Source: Novosphingobium kaempferiae
Lineage (GTDB): Bacteria; Pseudomonadota; Alphaproteobacteria; Sphingomonadales; Sphingomonadaceae
Direction of reading: 5' to 3'
Assembly: GCF_021227995.1 (NCBI RefSeq)
Contig: NZ_CP089301.1
Location: 4,092,001 to 4,156,000 of the forward strand
DNA: 64,000 nt
Shown: positions 19,245 through 27,783 of the stretch, piece by piece
How the letters are laid out: every line of letters begins with the position of its first letter
Position numbering within the stretch: position 1 is the first letter of the stretch
Position numbers and translations under genes: made by a program
Notes under the pieces: generated by a model
Databases searched by the model: none
What the model saw: the letters and a program-made list of their open reading frames with translations, nothing else
What the model was told of the DNA's origin: nothing

Positions 19245-20165
19245 ATGAACGAACAGACCGCGCGGCCCGATCTCGCCGCGCTCAAGCCGGCCAAGTCGCC
19301 GCGCCCCGCGACCAACTGGTGGCACGAACTGCGCGGCCTCGTCGTGATGCTGCTGGGCGTGCTGGCGTTCCACTCGCTCGTGGCCAAGCCGTTCTACATC
19401 CCCTCGATCTCGATGATGCCGGGGCTGCTAGTGGGCGACCGGCTGGTCGTGTCGAAGTACCCCTACGGCTGGAACTGGTCGTCGCTGAGCTTCCACCTGC
19501 TGCCCCGCTCGACCGCGCGCATTCTCGGCGGCGTACCGGCATACGGCGACATCGTCATCGTCGTACCCGGCAATCGCAAGGCCGACCTCATCAAGCGCGT
19601 CGTCGCGCGTCCGGGAGATCGCATCGCGGTGATCGACGGCCGCATCCGTCTCAACGGCAGGTTCATCCCGCGCGAGATCGAGCCGCCGGTGCAGATCGCC
19701 GCCGACGACAAGCTGACTTGCGAGGGCCAGCAGCCCGGCCACTGCTACGACGGTTTCGAGCAGTACCGCACCCGCCTGCCATCGGGCCGCGAGGTCTACG
19801 AACTGCCGACCTACCGCGAGACGCTGCCCAACGGCGCGAGCTATCAGGTCATCGACTATATCGACCAGAGCCTCGACAACTATCCCGAAGTCACGATCCC
19901 CGAAGGCCACGTCTTCCTGATGGGCGACGACCGCGACCGTTCGGCCGACAGCCGCGCGCCGTTCACGACCAACTGGAAGGGGCAGCCCGATGGCGGCCTT
20001 GGCGGCCCGGTGCCGCTGTCGGACATCGGCGGTCGGGCGGAGTTCATCACCTTCTCGCTCGACGGCTCGCAGACCTGGAACCCGCTGACCTGGTGGGGCG
20101 CCATGCGTGACGGGCGCGCCTTCACCAGCCTGCGCCCCCGCGTCGACCCGACCAAGGCCTACTGA
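19245..20165 (+). CDS. lepB: Signal peptidase I
   Basis: 306-aa inner-membrane serine protease (S26 family) that removes secretory signal peptides. One N-terminal helix (GLVVMLLGVLAFHSLVAKPF) is followed by the catalytic Ser in YIPSISMMPGLLVGD, the catalytic Lys in ADLIKRVVARPGDRIAV, and the box E motif HVFLMGDDRDRSADSR. The catalytic-domain insert with CEGQQPGHC has two Cys. ATG at 19245 is chosen; a TTG at 19221 overlapping the acpS stop would add eight residues. In many relatives rnc and era follow, but here an unrelated hydrolase gene does. Confidence 0.95.
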   Translation: MNEQTARPDLAALKPAKSPRPATNWWHELRGLVVMLLGVLAFHSLVAKPFYIPSISMMPGLLVGDRLVVSKYPYGWNWSSLSFHLLPRSTARILGGVPAYGDIVIVVPGNRKADLIKRVVARPGDRIAVIDGRIRLNGRFIPREIEPPVQIAADDKLTCEGQQPGHCYDGFEQYRTRLPSGREVYELPTYRETLPNGASYQVIDYIDQSLDNYPEVTIPEGHVFLMGDDRDRSADSRAPFTTNWKGQPDGGLGGPVPLSDIGGRAEFITFSLDGSQTWNPLTWWGAMRDGRAFTSLRPRVDPTKAY

Positions 20166-20170
20166 CCCGC

Positions 20171-21289
20171 GTGGCGCGCAAGTTCCTCTACGTCGTCGCG
20201 GGACTGACGGTGACGGTTCTGGCGCTGATGCTGGCACTGTGGTTCTGGTCGGAAGACCTGACCGAGATGGCCTTCGTGCCGGACGTCTCCTTCGCGCAGC
20301 AGCAGGCGCTGCCGCCCGAATCGTGGGAGAACCCGGCGATGTGGGTGGCCCACCCGGGCATGAAGGACGATCCTTCCGCGTGGCTTCCCCCCGGCATCGA
20401 GGCCCCGAAGGACCGCCTCCCGGTAGCCGTCTTCTTCGTCCACCCGACGAGCTACATCGCTCGCGCATCATGGAATGCCGCGCTCGACGACAAGGTCAGT
20501 CGGGATCGCGCCGACCTCTTCGTGCAGGGCATGGCGAGCCCATTCAACGAGGCCGATATCTGGGCTCCCCGCTACCGGCAGGCCGCCATTGGCGCGTTCC
20601 TGACCGCCAAGCCGGAAGCCGCTCAGGCCATCGACCTGGCCTATGCCGACGTCCTCGCCTCGTTCGAGATCTTCATGCGGCACCTGAAGCCGGGCCAGCC
20701 CATCGCGCTCGCCGGGCATAGCCAGGGCGCCTTCCTGCTCCGCCGCCTGATGCGTGACCGGATCGCCGGAACGCCTTTCGCTGAGCGACTGGTGGGGGCG
20801 TGGGTGATCGGCTGGCCCGTCTCGCTGGAACACGACCTGCCGAAGATGGGCGTCCCTGCCTGCCGCACCGCCGAGCAGCCGGGCTGCGTGGTGAGCTGGC
20901 TCTCGGTCGCAGACCCCGCAGACGTCTCCATGCCGCTCAAGGCTTATGGGCGCCGCACCGGCCTCGATGCGAAGTCGGTTGCGGGCAGTCCTTTTCTCTG
21001 CACCAACCCTCTAACCGGCGTGCCCGACACGGCGGCTGAGGCGGAAGCGAACCTCGGCACGCTCGTCCCGGACTTCAGGGCGCGCAGCGGCACGATGGCC
21101 GAGAAGGCCGTGCCCGCCGCCTGCGGCCCGGATCACTTCCTGCATATCGGCCCACCGCCCAAGCTCGACCTCGGCACCTACGTGCTTCCTGGCAACAACT
21201 ATCATCTCTATGACGTGACCCTGTTCTGGGCGAACCTCAGGGCCGATTTCGAAAGGCGCACCCAAGCGTGGCTGGCGAAGCAAAAGTGA
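20171..21289 (+). CDS. DUF3089 alpha/beta-hydrolase-like protein
   Basis: 372-aa protein with an N-terminal membrane anchor (KFLYVVAGLTVTVLALMLALWFW) and an alpha/beta hydrolase fold. VAVFFVHPTSYI forms the first strand, and PIALAGHSQGAFLLRRLM is the nucleophile elbow with Ser in GHSQG. A late VLPGNNYHLYDVTLFWANLR segment supplies the probable His. This pattern fits DUF3089 proteins, predicted lipases or esterases of unknown substrate. A GTG start, 5 bases after lepB, fixes it in the same transcription unit. Its 3' end overlaps ruvX by 4 or 22 bases depending on the ruvX start. Confidence 0.85.
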   Translation: MARKFLYVVAGLTVTVLALMLALWFWSEDLTEMAFVPDVSFAQQQALPPESWENPAMWVAHPGMKDDPSAWLPPGIEAPKDRLPVAVFFVHPTSYIARASWNAALDDKVSRDRADLFVQGMASPFNEADIWAPRYRQAAIGAFLTAKPEAAQAIDLAYADVLASFEIFMRHLKPGQPIALAGHSQGAFLLRRLMRDRIAGTPFAERLVGAWVIGWPVSLEHDLPKMGVPACRTAEQPGCVVSWLSVADPADVSMPLKAYGRRTGLDAKSVAGSPFLCTNPLTGVPDTAAEAEANLGTLVPDFRARSGTMAEKAVPAACGPDHFLHIGPPPKLDLGTYVLPGNNYHLYDVTLFWANLRADFERRTQAWLAKQK

Positions 21290-21756
21290 CCCCGACCACC
21301 AGTTCGCTGGAGTTCCGCGACGCACTGCCGGAAGCGGGCGCTCTGCTCGGCCTCGACCTCGGCACGCAGACCATCGGCACCGCGTTCTGCGACGCCGGCT
21401 GGCGCTTCGCCTCGCCCGGCAAGACACTCAAACGCGGCAAGTTCGGCGCCGACAAGGCGCTGATGGAGGAACTCATCCGCGAACGCTCGATAAAGGGCAT
21501 CGTCATCGGCCTGCCTCTCAACATGGACGGCAGCGAAGGCCCCCGCGCCCAGTCGAGCCGCGCCTACGCCCGCAACCTGACGGTACTCGGCCTGCCGATC
21601 CTGCTGTGGGACGAGCGCTGGTCCACCTCCGGCGCGGAACGCGGCCTGATCGAGCAGGACATGAGCCGCGCCAAGCGCGCCACCCGCATCGATTCGGCGG
21701 CGGCTGCGGTCATCCTGCAAGGCGCCATCGATGCGCTGGCAGGGGGCGTGTTCTAG
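21286..21756 (+). CDS. ruvX: Putative pre-16S rRNA nuclease / RuvX (YqgF)
   Basis: About 156-aa RNase H-like protein of the YqgF/RuvX family, implicated in 16S rRNA 5'-end maturation. Catalytic-type motifs are LLGLDLGTQTIGTAFCD, IKGIVIGLPLNMDGSEG, ILLWDERWSTSGAERGL and ATRIDSAAAAVILQGAID. The GTG at 21286 overlaps the preceding TGA (GTGA) and is preferred; a second GTG at 21268 adds six residues. The stop overlaps the convergent gene at 21753 by 4 bases. Confidence 0.93.
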   Translation: MTPTTSSLEFRDALPEAGALLGLDLGTQTIGTAFCDAGWRFASPGKTLKRGKFGADKALMEELIRERSIKGIVIGLPLNMDGSEGPRAQSSRAYARNLTVLGLPILLWDERWSTSGAERGLIEQDMSRAKRATRIDSAAAAVILQGAIDALAGGVF

Positions 21757-22670
21757 GCTTCCGCGATCTCGCCGAGGATGGCGCGCCGCCGCGCCGCTAC
21801 TGCCGCCACCGCCCGGCTGCCGCTGCCCTCCGCCTCGCGCCACAAGGCATCCTGCGCCGCCCGGTCCGGCGCATTCCCCGCCAGCGCCCGCCAGGCCACC
21901 AGCCGCATCCGGTCGCTGGGGTGGTGGCGGCCGAACCTCGTCGCCAGATCGGTCGCCTCCTCTCCACCGAGAGCGACGGCGATGCGCAGGAACGCCTCGC
22001 TCGGTCCATGCCCAAGCACCCGCGCGATCTCATCCTTCTCGGGATCGAAAATGTAGTGATCGGTCCAGCTCTTGGCCGCGTGTTCATGCGTCAGCGCCAG
22101 CGTCGCCGAAAGCGATGACGGTGCATGGACGGCATGGATATCGCGGTGCGCGCGGTAGTGTCGCAAGTGCCCCGGCTCCAGCCGCGACCGGCCCAGCGCA
22201 TGCAGCGTGACGCGCTCGCCACTCCAGCCCGCGACTTGCGAATAATCATACTCGTAATCGTCCGAATCCGAGCCCGGTCCGAAGTAGCCGAGCACGAGGA
22301 AGTCGTGGTTGTGATCGTGCGCAACACCGTAGGCGAAGGCTTCCGGCCCACTGACGCGCAAGGCGTGATCGTCCTCGGCGGGCCAGATCGAGGCGCTGAT
22401 CGAGAAGTCCCCGCGCCCGGGCACCGCGAGCATCACACGGTTGGGCTCACCCGCGTCGAGCGCCGGACGCGTCGCGGATGCCCGCCCCGCCAGCATGTCG
22501 ATCAGCACGTCACCAAGGAAATCCCGGTTATTGCCGAGCCTGCGCAGCCAGTTGGCCGCGTGCGCGACGCTTTCCTCCTCTGCGGGATCGAACCCCCATA
22601 CGCGCAGGGCGTCGCAGGCTTCCTCCAGCGTCGCGGTGGTCGGGTCATTCACTTCGATCCGGTGTGTCAC
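21753..22670 (-). CDS. Unrecognised protein with His/Asp metal-site-like cluster and helical repeat tail
   Basis: 305-aa soluble protein with no family I can name. The middle carries a His/Asp-rich stretch, AYGVAHDHNHDFLVLGYFGP followed by HYRAHRDIHAVHAP, resembling the metal-binding face of cupin or cysteine-dioxygenase-type folds. The last 80 residues look like HEAT-type helical hairpins (FLRIAVALGGEEA, RLVAWRALAGNAPD). It appears distantly related to the next gene upstream: both have an L-x-x-G-x-x-x-HYR-x-x-x-D-x-x-AV core and a W-R-AL helical tail, but the HDHNHDF cluster is found only here. The GTG start overlaps the upstream stop (GTGA), so the two are co-translated. Function unknown; a metal-dependent enzyme is inferred. 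Confidence 0.6.
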   Translation of the reverse strand: MTHRIEVNDPTTATLEEACDALRVWGFDPAEEESVAHAANWLRRLGNNRDFLGDVLIDMLAGRASATRPALDAGEPNRVMLAVPGRGDFSISASIWPAEDDHALRVSGPEAFAYGVAHDHNHDFLVLGYFGPGSDSDDYEYDYSQVAGWSGERVTLHALGRSRLEPGHLRHYRAHRDIHAVHAPSSLSATLALTHEHAAKSWTDHYIFDPEKDEIARVLGHGPSEAFLRIAVALGGEEATDLATRFGRHHPSDRMRLVAWRALAGNAPDRAAQDALWREAEGSGSRAVAAVAARRRAILGEIAEA

Positions 22671-23623
22671 GCCGCGGCCTCCCGCAGTTCCGGCCGGGAC
22701 GCGAACAACGCTTCACGAAGCTCCCCAGCCTGCACAGCCAGCGGATCCTGCGCGCCTGCCGCCACCCGTCGCAGAATTTCCACTCCCACCACCGCATCCA
22801 GCGCGATCACCTCGCACAACGCCCGCCAGCGCAATGCTTCGCCGCCCTCGCCAAGAGCCAGAGCGGCAAGGCGCGGTATGGCATCCATACGCTCCATCCG
22901 GCCCAGCAACGACACGATCAGTTCGTCACGGCTGTCGGCACGGCGCGCGCTGGCCCTGTGAAGGAGCGCACCATCGGCGAGGCGCACTTCGCGGACGGGC
23001 TCTGCGTCCCGCAAGGCGCGCTCCAAGCGCAGCACGACAAGCGCTCCGTCAGCGCGGCGAACCTCGACCGCGGTGGCGTCCCCACGCCGGTAGTGTACCT
23101 GCCCTTCGCCCAACGCCATGTGCTGAATTTCAGGCAGGCAGCCATCCCGCCAACGCACGACATCGGCCGCGCCGGACCCGCGCAGCACGCAGTTCCAGCT
23201 CTCCACCGGCCTGAAACGGGCCGTGCCCGGCGGCGGCAGCATAGCCAGTACCGCACCGTCGTAAGCCACGATCGCGAGCGTGGCGTCACCGTCCCGGGCA
23301 AGCACCAGCGTCGGCACGGCATCGCTCGCGCCATGAGGCAATGGGAGTTGTCCCAGCGGATTGCCGTCGAGGGCTGCGAGCGCCGCCACGACCAGACTGT
23401 CGGCAAACTCCGGCGCCCTTGCGGCGCCTTGCATGAACAGTTCGGCCAGCGGCCCACAGGATGCCAGTACGGCGCCTGCACCGAAGCGCTTCATCGCCGC
23501 AAGAACGGGAGCAGCGGCAGGCTCGCGGCGCCATGCCGAAAGCGCCTTCGCCATGGCCAGTTGGCCACGCCGCCATTCGAGATCGTCGCGGCGAAGCCCC
23601 GCCAGCGCCCCACGCAATTCCAT
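22667..23623 (-). CDS. Unrecognised protein, probable non-catalytic paralogue of its neighbour
   Basis: 318-aa soluble protein of unknown family. The N-terminal third is helical (LRRDDLEWRRGQLAMAKALS), the middle is rich in beta strand (TLAIVAYDGAVLAMLPPPG, GEGQVHYRRGDATAVEVRRA, EVRLADGALLHRAS), and the C-terminus is a helical repeat region (LRWRALCEVIALDAVVGVEI). The overall plan matches the downstream 305-aa protein, but the His/Asp cluster is missing, so a structural or regulatory partner is plausible. It starts 11 bases after the stop of the 63-aa ORF and overlaps the downstream GTG by 4 bases. No signal peptide. Confidence 0.6.
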   Translation of the reverse strand: MELRGALAGLRRDDLEWRRGQLAMAKALSAWRREPAAAPVLAAMKRFGAGAVLASCGPLAELFMQGAARAPEFADSLVVAALAALDGNPLGQLPLPHGASDAVPTLVLARDGDATLAIVAYDGAVLAMLPPPGTARFRPVESWNCVLRGSGAADVVRWRDGCLPEIQHMALGEGQVHYRRGDATAVEVRRADGALVVLRLERALRDAEPVREVRLADGALLHRASARRADSRDELIVSLLGRMERMDAIPRLAALALGEGGEALRWRALCEVIALDAVVGVEILRRVAAGAQDPLAVQAGELREALFASRPELREAAA

Positions 23624-23634
23624 GGCGCGCCGGA

Positions 23635-23826
23635 TCAGCCTTCGCGATGGAAAGGGTAGAGGCAGGACATCAGCCCCGCCTGATCGTCGTCGCAGGCCTC
23701 AAGCCGGGTGCGGTCACGGCGACTGCCGAACATCCCGGTCGGCGTGGCAAGGTCCGGCAGTTCCGCGCGGCTGACGCGGACCGCTGCCCGGCGATGCATT
23801 TCCTCATGCTGATGTGCGACGTTCAT
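23635..23826 (-). CDS. Small two-cysteine protein leading an unknown cassette
   Basis: 63-residue hydrophilic ORF starting MNVAHQHEEMHRRAAVRVSR. Only two Cys occur, C45 and C55, in LEACDDDQAGLMSCLYPF. No signal peptide or membrane helix. It is the first gene of a three-gene unit, with 11 bases to the next start, and an AT-rich palindrome sits 47 bases upstream. Size, position and the Cys-bearing tail recall a peptide substrate or small regulator read together with two larger partner proteins, but no known precursor family is recognised. It could also be a simple accessory subunit. Confidence 0.55.
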   Translation of the reverse strand: MNVAHQHEEMHRRAAVRVSRAELPDLATPTGMFGSRRDRTRLEACDDDQAGLMSCLYPFHREG

Positions 23827-23872
23827 TCGCGAAGCCCCCTTCGAGAAACCCCCTGCCGCAACCCGAATGATG

Positions 23873-23886
23873 CTTTTAATTAAAAG
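23873..23886. promoter_or_regulatory. AT-rich 14-bp perfect palindrome upstream of the unknown cassette
   Basis: CTTTTAATTAAAAG reads identically on both strands and sits in the most AT-rich stretch of the neighbourhood, 47 bases before the ATG of the 63-aa ORF. It could be an operator or the core of a promoter. The rest of the 203-base gap (23827-24029) holds no gene. Confidence 0.5.
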
Positions 23887-24029
23887 AATGTCATCGCGAA
23901 ATTATACGCAAGACGCGCCTGAATTTCGAACAAAACATTGCAAAAGAGCCATGAAACAGACTTGGTTTACCCCGCCGGCACGCGTCCGGTTAGTCTGCCC
24001 GCAGATCGCGACTTTCGATAGTTAACGCG

Positions 24030-24818
24030 CTAACGGAAGCGCCGCAGGATGACCGTCGTTCCGTGCAAAGGTGAACTCGGAAGTTCAGCGTCCATCTCGA
24101 CCCGAACAGCGTCTGCACGGGCACGATCGAGCACTGCGGAACCGATTCGCGACTCGTGGATGACGACATCGGCGGTTCCCAGAAGCCGCGCCTCGCGCAA
24201 GGTCAGGTCGTCCGGATCGTCGCTGCGCAGAACGATCTCGACCGTGTCCTCCGGCGGCTGCACCGCATCGGCGAGCCAGGCCTCCACCCGCCCCGCGCTG
24301 CCATCCACCAGAGGATCGAGCGGGCCGCCTGCGGCCAACGCGGCATCGAGTGCGCGGCGGCGTACCGCAGCATCGGGAAATCGCTCGCGCAAGGCGAGGC
24401 GCACTTCCGACAGCCCGGTCGCGAGCCTGCCGAGCGCCTGAGGGAGCAGTGCCTCCAGCCGCAGCCGCAACTGCTTCGCCAGCCCGGCAGAAGCGCCCCC
24501 CGTCCCCACCGCGACCAGCACCGGCGAACGGTCGAGGATCGAAGGCACCGTGAAGTCGCACAGCGCCGGACGATCGGTGGCATTGACCAGCAGTCCGGCC
24601 GCACGCGCCTCGGCGACACCGGCTTCAGCCGCTGCGTCATCCTCCAGCGCGACAAAAGCGAGCCGCGCGCCGGAAGCGATGCCCTCCGCCAGATCCGTGA
24701 AGACCAGACCGCCTGCCCGCTCGACCAGTCGCCGCTTGGCCTCCGCCGCGTCCCCTTCGCCCAGCACCACGACCGGACTCCCGGCGATGCGGTGGAAGAG
24801 GGGAAGCGCGTCGATCAT
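24030..24818 (-). CDS. Siroheme synthase-like protein (precorrin-2 dehydrogenase domain)
   Basis: 262-aa protein. The N-terminus (FHRIAGSPVVVLGEGDAAEAKRR) is the NAD-binding fold of CysG-B/SirC/Met8, followed by LLVNATDRPALCDFTVPSIL and VGTGGASAGLAKQLRLRLE, which are diagnostic of the precorrin-2 dehydrogenase/ferrochelatase module. The last 70 residues (VEIVLRSDDPDDLTLREARLLGTADVVIHESRI) resemble the first strand-helix units of the CobA/SUMT methyltransferase, but the rest of that domain is missing. The protein therefore looks like a CysG cut short after the start of its methyltransferase. It starts 7 bases after lysA. Expected role: NAD-dependent oxidation of precorrin-2 for siroheme. Confidence 0.8.
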   Translation of the reverse strand: MIDALPLFHRIAGSPVVVLGEGDAAEAKRRLVERAGGLVFTDLAEGIASGARLAFVALEDDAAAEAGVAEARAAGLLVNATDRPALCDFTVPSILDRSPVLVAVGTGGASAGLAKQLRLRLEALLPQALGRLATGLSEVRLALRERFPDAAVRRRALDAALAAGGPLDPLVDGSAGRVEAWLADAVQPPEDTVEIVLRSDDPDDLTLREARLLGTADVVIHESRIGSAVLDRARADAVRVEMDAELPSSPLHGTTVILRRFR

Positions 24819-24825
24819 CGCCAGA

Positions 24826-26085
24826 TCAGTCCAGCCAGTCCGGCACCTGCTCGGCGGCGAGGATCGTCGCGGGCTCGATGCGGTTGGCGACCACCGCCCA
24901 CCGGTCGCCGTCGACCATGACCTCGGGCACCAGCGCGCGGCTGTTGTAGGTGTTCGCCATCGTCGCGCCATAGGCCCCGGCGGTGCGGAACACCGCAAAG
25001 TCGCCCGCCTGCACCACGTCGATCTCGCGGGCCATGGCGAACGTGTCGGAGCTTTCGCAGATAGGGCCGACGATGTTCGCGGTCATCGTCTCGCCCGAAG
25101 GCGCGACGGCGGCGAAATCGTGCCAGGCATCGTACATGGCGGGGCGGGCGAGGTCGTTCATCGCCGCATCGACGACGATCCATGGGTTCGTAGTGCCCTG
25201 CTTGACGCGGACCACCTCGGTCACGAGCACGCCGGAGTTGCCGGTGATGACGCGGCCCGGCTCGAACATGAGGGTGACGCCCCAGTCGCCCGCCACTTCC
25301 GCCACCATGCGGCCGTAGTCGGCGGGCGTCGGCAAGTCGTCGGTGGCCTTGTACGGCACGCCGAGACCGCCGCCGAGGTCCATGTGGGTGACGCTCAGGC
25401 CATCGGCGCGCAGCGCTTCCATCAGCGCGCCCATCTTGATGAAAGCCTGCCGCGAGGGTTCGAGGTCGCTGATCTGGCTGCCGATGTGGACGGCAAGGCC
25501 GCGCATCTCCAGCCCCGGCAGCGCCGACAGGCGCGCATAGATTCCGGCGGCGCGGTCATAGGCGACGCCGAACTTGTTCTCCGCCTTGCCGGTCGAGATC
25601 TTGGCGTGCGTGCGCGCATCCACGTCCGGGTTGACGCGCAGGGTGCAGGTGGCCTTTGCGCCGAGTTCCACGGCGATTTCGGAGAGCTCAACGCCCTCTT
25701 CCTCGCTCTCGAGGTTGAACTGGCCGATCCCGGCGCGCACGGCGGCGGCCAGTTCGGCGCGGGTCTTGCCGACGCCGGAGAACACCACGTCCTCGGCCCT
25801 CATGCCCGCCGCCAGCGCGCGGTTCATCTCGCCCTCCGAGACGACGTCGGCCCCGTAGCCTTCCTTGGCCAGCAGGCGCAGGACAGCGAGGTTCGGGTTC
25901 GACTTCACCGCGAAGGCGATGTGGACGCTGGGCAGCGCGGACAGCGCCTCGCGGAAGACGCGGGCGTGGCGCGAGAGCGTGGCGCGCGAATAGACGTAGA
26001 CCGGGGTGCCGACCTCGCGCGCGATTTCGGCCAAGGGCACCTGTTCGGCGTTCATCGCGCCGTCGACGATTGCAAAATGATCCAT
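24826..26085 (-). CDS. lysA: Diaminopimelate decarboxylase
   Basis: 419-aa PLP enzyme of fold type III making L-lysine from meso-diaminopimelate. The PLP lysine lies in HIAFAVKSNPNLAVL near residue 58. The glycine-rich phosphate loop is DLGGGLGVPY, FEPGRVITGNSG follows, and the second-subunit Cys motif is GPICESSDTFA. ATG at 26085 gives the expected N-terminus (MDHFAIVDGAMNAEQV); the longer frame to 26319 overlaps the lipoprotein gene. Order argH-lipoprotein-lysA is standard in alphaproteobacteria. Confidence 0.97.
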   Translation of the reverse strand: MDHFAIVDGAMNAEQVPLAEIAREVGTPVYVYSRATLSRHARVFREALSALPSVHIAFAVKSNPNLAVLRLLAKEGYGADVVSEGEMNRALAAGMRAEDVVFSGVGKTRAELAAAVRAGIGQFNLESEEEGVELSEIAVELGAKATCTLRVNPDVDARTHAKISTGKAENKFGVAYDRAAGIYARLSALPGLEMRGLAVHIGSQISDLEPSRQAFIKMGALMEALRADGLSVTHMDLGGGLGVPYKATDDLPTPADYGRMVAEVAGDWGVTLMFEPGRVITGNSGVLVTEVVRVKQGTTNPWIVVDAAMNDLARPAMYDAWHDFAAVAPSGETMTANIVGPICESSDTFAMAREIDVVQAGDFAVFRTAGAYGATMANTYNSRALVPEVMVDGDRWAVVANRIEPATILAAEQVPDWLD

Positions 26086-26093
26086 GAAGAAAC

Positions 26094-26363
26094 TTACTCG
26101 GGCTTGTCGGCTTCGGGCTGCGGAGATTCCGGCGGCGGCAGGTCGAACGGATCGTCCTGCCTCTCCTCGGAGCGCGTCCGCAGTTCGACGCTGCGTTCGG
26201 GAATGGCGATGGTGGGCGTGGTCAGAAGTTCGGCGGCCGCCGGTTTGTCCTGCCGCCCGTAAGGCGCGGGCGGCATCTGCTGACCCGGTTTCAGGCCGAG
26301 CGCCGAGCGCTGCCCGCACGCGGCGAGGCTCAGGAGCATCAGGGCGATAACGGCCTTCTTCAT
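26094..26363 (-). CDS. Small LptM-like lipoprotein
   Basis: 89-aa lipoprotein with signal MKKAVIALMLLSLAACG; the lipobox is LAAC with Cys at residue 16. The following GQRSALGLKPGQQMPPAPYG resembles the short conserved region after the lipid Cys of LptM (YifL), which helps oxidative maturation of the LPS translocon protein LptD in enterobacteria. The rest is Pro/Glu-rich and disordered. It is wedged between argH (4-base gap) and lysA (8-base gap), the usual site for this gene. The LptM role is inferred from similarity and position. Confidence 0.75.
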   Translation of the reverse strand: MKKAVIALMLLSLAACGQRSALGLKPGQQMPPAPYGRQDKPAAAELLTTPTIAIPERSVELRTRSEERQDDPFDLPPPESPQPEADKPE

Positions 26364-26367
26364 CAAT

Positions 26368-27783
26368 TCACTCCAGACCGAGCACTGCGCGGGCATCGGC
26401 CACGCGCAGGCGCACCTGATCGGGCGCGGTGCCGCCGTGCGAATTGCGCGCAGCGACCGACGCCTCGACCGAGAGCGCCTTGAATACGCGCTCGTCGATG
26501 CGGCTGTCGATGGCCTTGAGATCGTCCAGCGGCAGCTTGTCCAGCGGCACACCGCGCTGCTCGGCCAGCTTGACCGCCGCGCCGGTGATGTGGTGCGCCT
26601 CACGGAAAGGAATGTCGGCCTGACGCACCAGCCAGTCGGCAAGGTCGGTGGCGGTGGCGAAGCCGAGTTCGGCGGCGGCGCGCATGCGGTCGGTCTTGAA
26701 GCGGGTGTCGGCGACCATGCCGGTCATCGCCGCGATCGACAGCGCCAGCAGGCCCGCCGCCTCGAACACCGGCGGCTTGTCGTCCTGCATGTCCTTCGAA
26801 TAGGCGAGCGGGAGGCCCTTCATCGTCATCATCAACGACATCAGGCAGCCGGAGATGCGGCCCGAGTGGCCGCGCACCAGTTCCGCCGCGTCGGGGTTCT
26901 TCTTCTGCGGCATGATCGAGCTGCCGGTGGACAGCGCATCGGGCAGCGCCACGAAGCCGAAGGGCTGGCTCGCCCAGATGATGAACTCCTCCGCCAGACG
27001 CGAGAGGTGCAGCGCGCACTGGCTGGCGGCCATCAGGTAATCGAGCGCGAAGTCGCGGTCGGACACCGAATCGAGGCTGTTGTCGGTCGGCCCGTCGAAG
27101 CCCAGCGCCTGCGCGGTCATCGTGCGGTCGATCGGGAAGCCCGTCCCGGCCAGCGCCGCCGAGCCCAGCGGGCTGCGGTTCATGCGCTTCCTCGCATCGG
27201 CGAAGCGCGAACGGTCGCGGCCGATCATCTCGTAATAGGCCATCAGGTGGTGGCCAAGCGTCACCGGCTGCGCGGTCTGGAGGTGCGTGAAGCCGGGCAT
27301 GATCGAATCGGCATGCTCACCGGCGCGGGTGACGAGCGCGATCTGCAGGGCCAGCAGGCCAGCATCGGCCTGATCCATCGCATCGCGCACCCAGAGGCGG
27401 AAGTCGGTGGCGACCTGGTCGTTGCGCGAGCGCGCGGTGTGCAGGCGTCCGGCGGCGGGACCGATGAGCTGCGCGAGGCGCGACTCGGTGGTCATGTGGA
27501 TGTCCTCGAGATCCCAGTCCTCGGGCACGCCGCTCACTTCGTACTCGGCTGCGACGGCGTCGAGACCGTCGCGGATGGTCACCGCATCGGCGTCCGAAAC
27601 GATGCCACAGGCGCCCAGCATGGCGACGTGGGCCTTGCTGGCTGCGATGTCCTGCCGCCAGAGTGCCTTGTCGAAGGGAATCGAGGCGTTTATCTCGCGC
27701 ATGATCGCGGACGGCCCTTCGGCGAAGCGTCCGCCCCACATCTGGTTGGAGCCTGCCGCCTTGCTGTCTTCCCGTTCGCTCAA
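26368..27783 (-). CDS. argH: Argininosuccinate lyase
   Basis: About 471-aa enzyme of the fumarase/aspartase superfamily that splits argininosuccinate to arginine and fumarate. The superfamily signature [19 protein letters not shown] is intact near residues 290-308. [17 protein letters not shown] and [19 protein letters not shown] carry other active-site residues. Two starts are possible: TTG at 27783, with AGGA 8 bases upstream and the N-terminal extension common in alphaproteobacteria, or ATG at 27741 (MWGGRF). With the TTG start the 5' end overlaps the divergent tlpA-like gene by 23 bases. Confidence 0.95.
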   Translation of the reverse strand: MSEREDSKAAGSNQMWGGRFAEGPSAIMREINASIPFDKALWRQDIAASKAHVAMLGACGIVSDADAVTIRDGLDAVAAEYEVSGVPEDWDLEDIHMTTESRLAQLIGPAAGRLHTARSRNDQVATDFRLWVRDAMDQADAGLLALQIALVTRAGEHADSIMPGFTHLQTAQPVTLGHHLMAYYEMIGRDRSRFADARKRMNRSPLGSAALAGTGFPIDRTMTAQALGFDGPTDNSLDSVSDRDFALDYLMAASQCALHLSRLAEEFIIWASQPFGFVALPDALSTGSSIMPQKKNPDAAELVRGHSGRISGCLMSLMMTMKGLPLAYSKDMQDDKPPVFEAAGLLALSIAAMTGMVADTRFKTDRMRAAAELGFATATDLADWLVRQADIPFREAHHITGAAVKLAEQRGVPLDKLPLDDLKAIDSRIDERVFKALSVEASVAARNSHGGTAPDQVRLRVADARAVLGLE

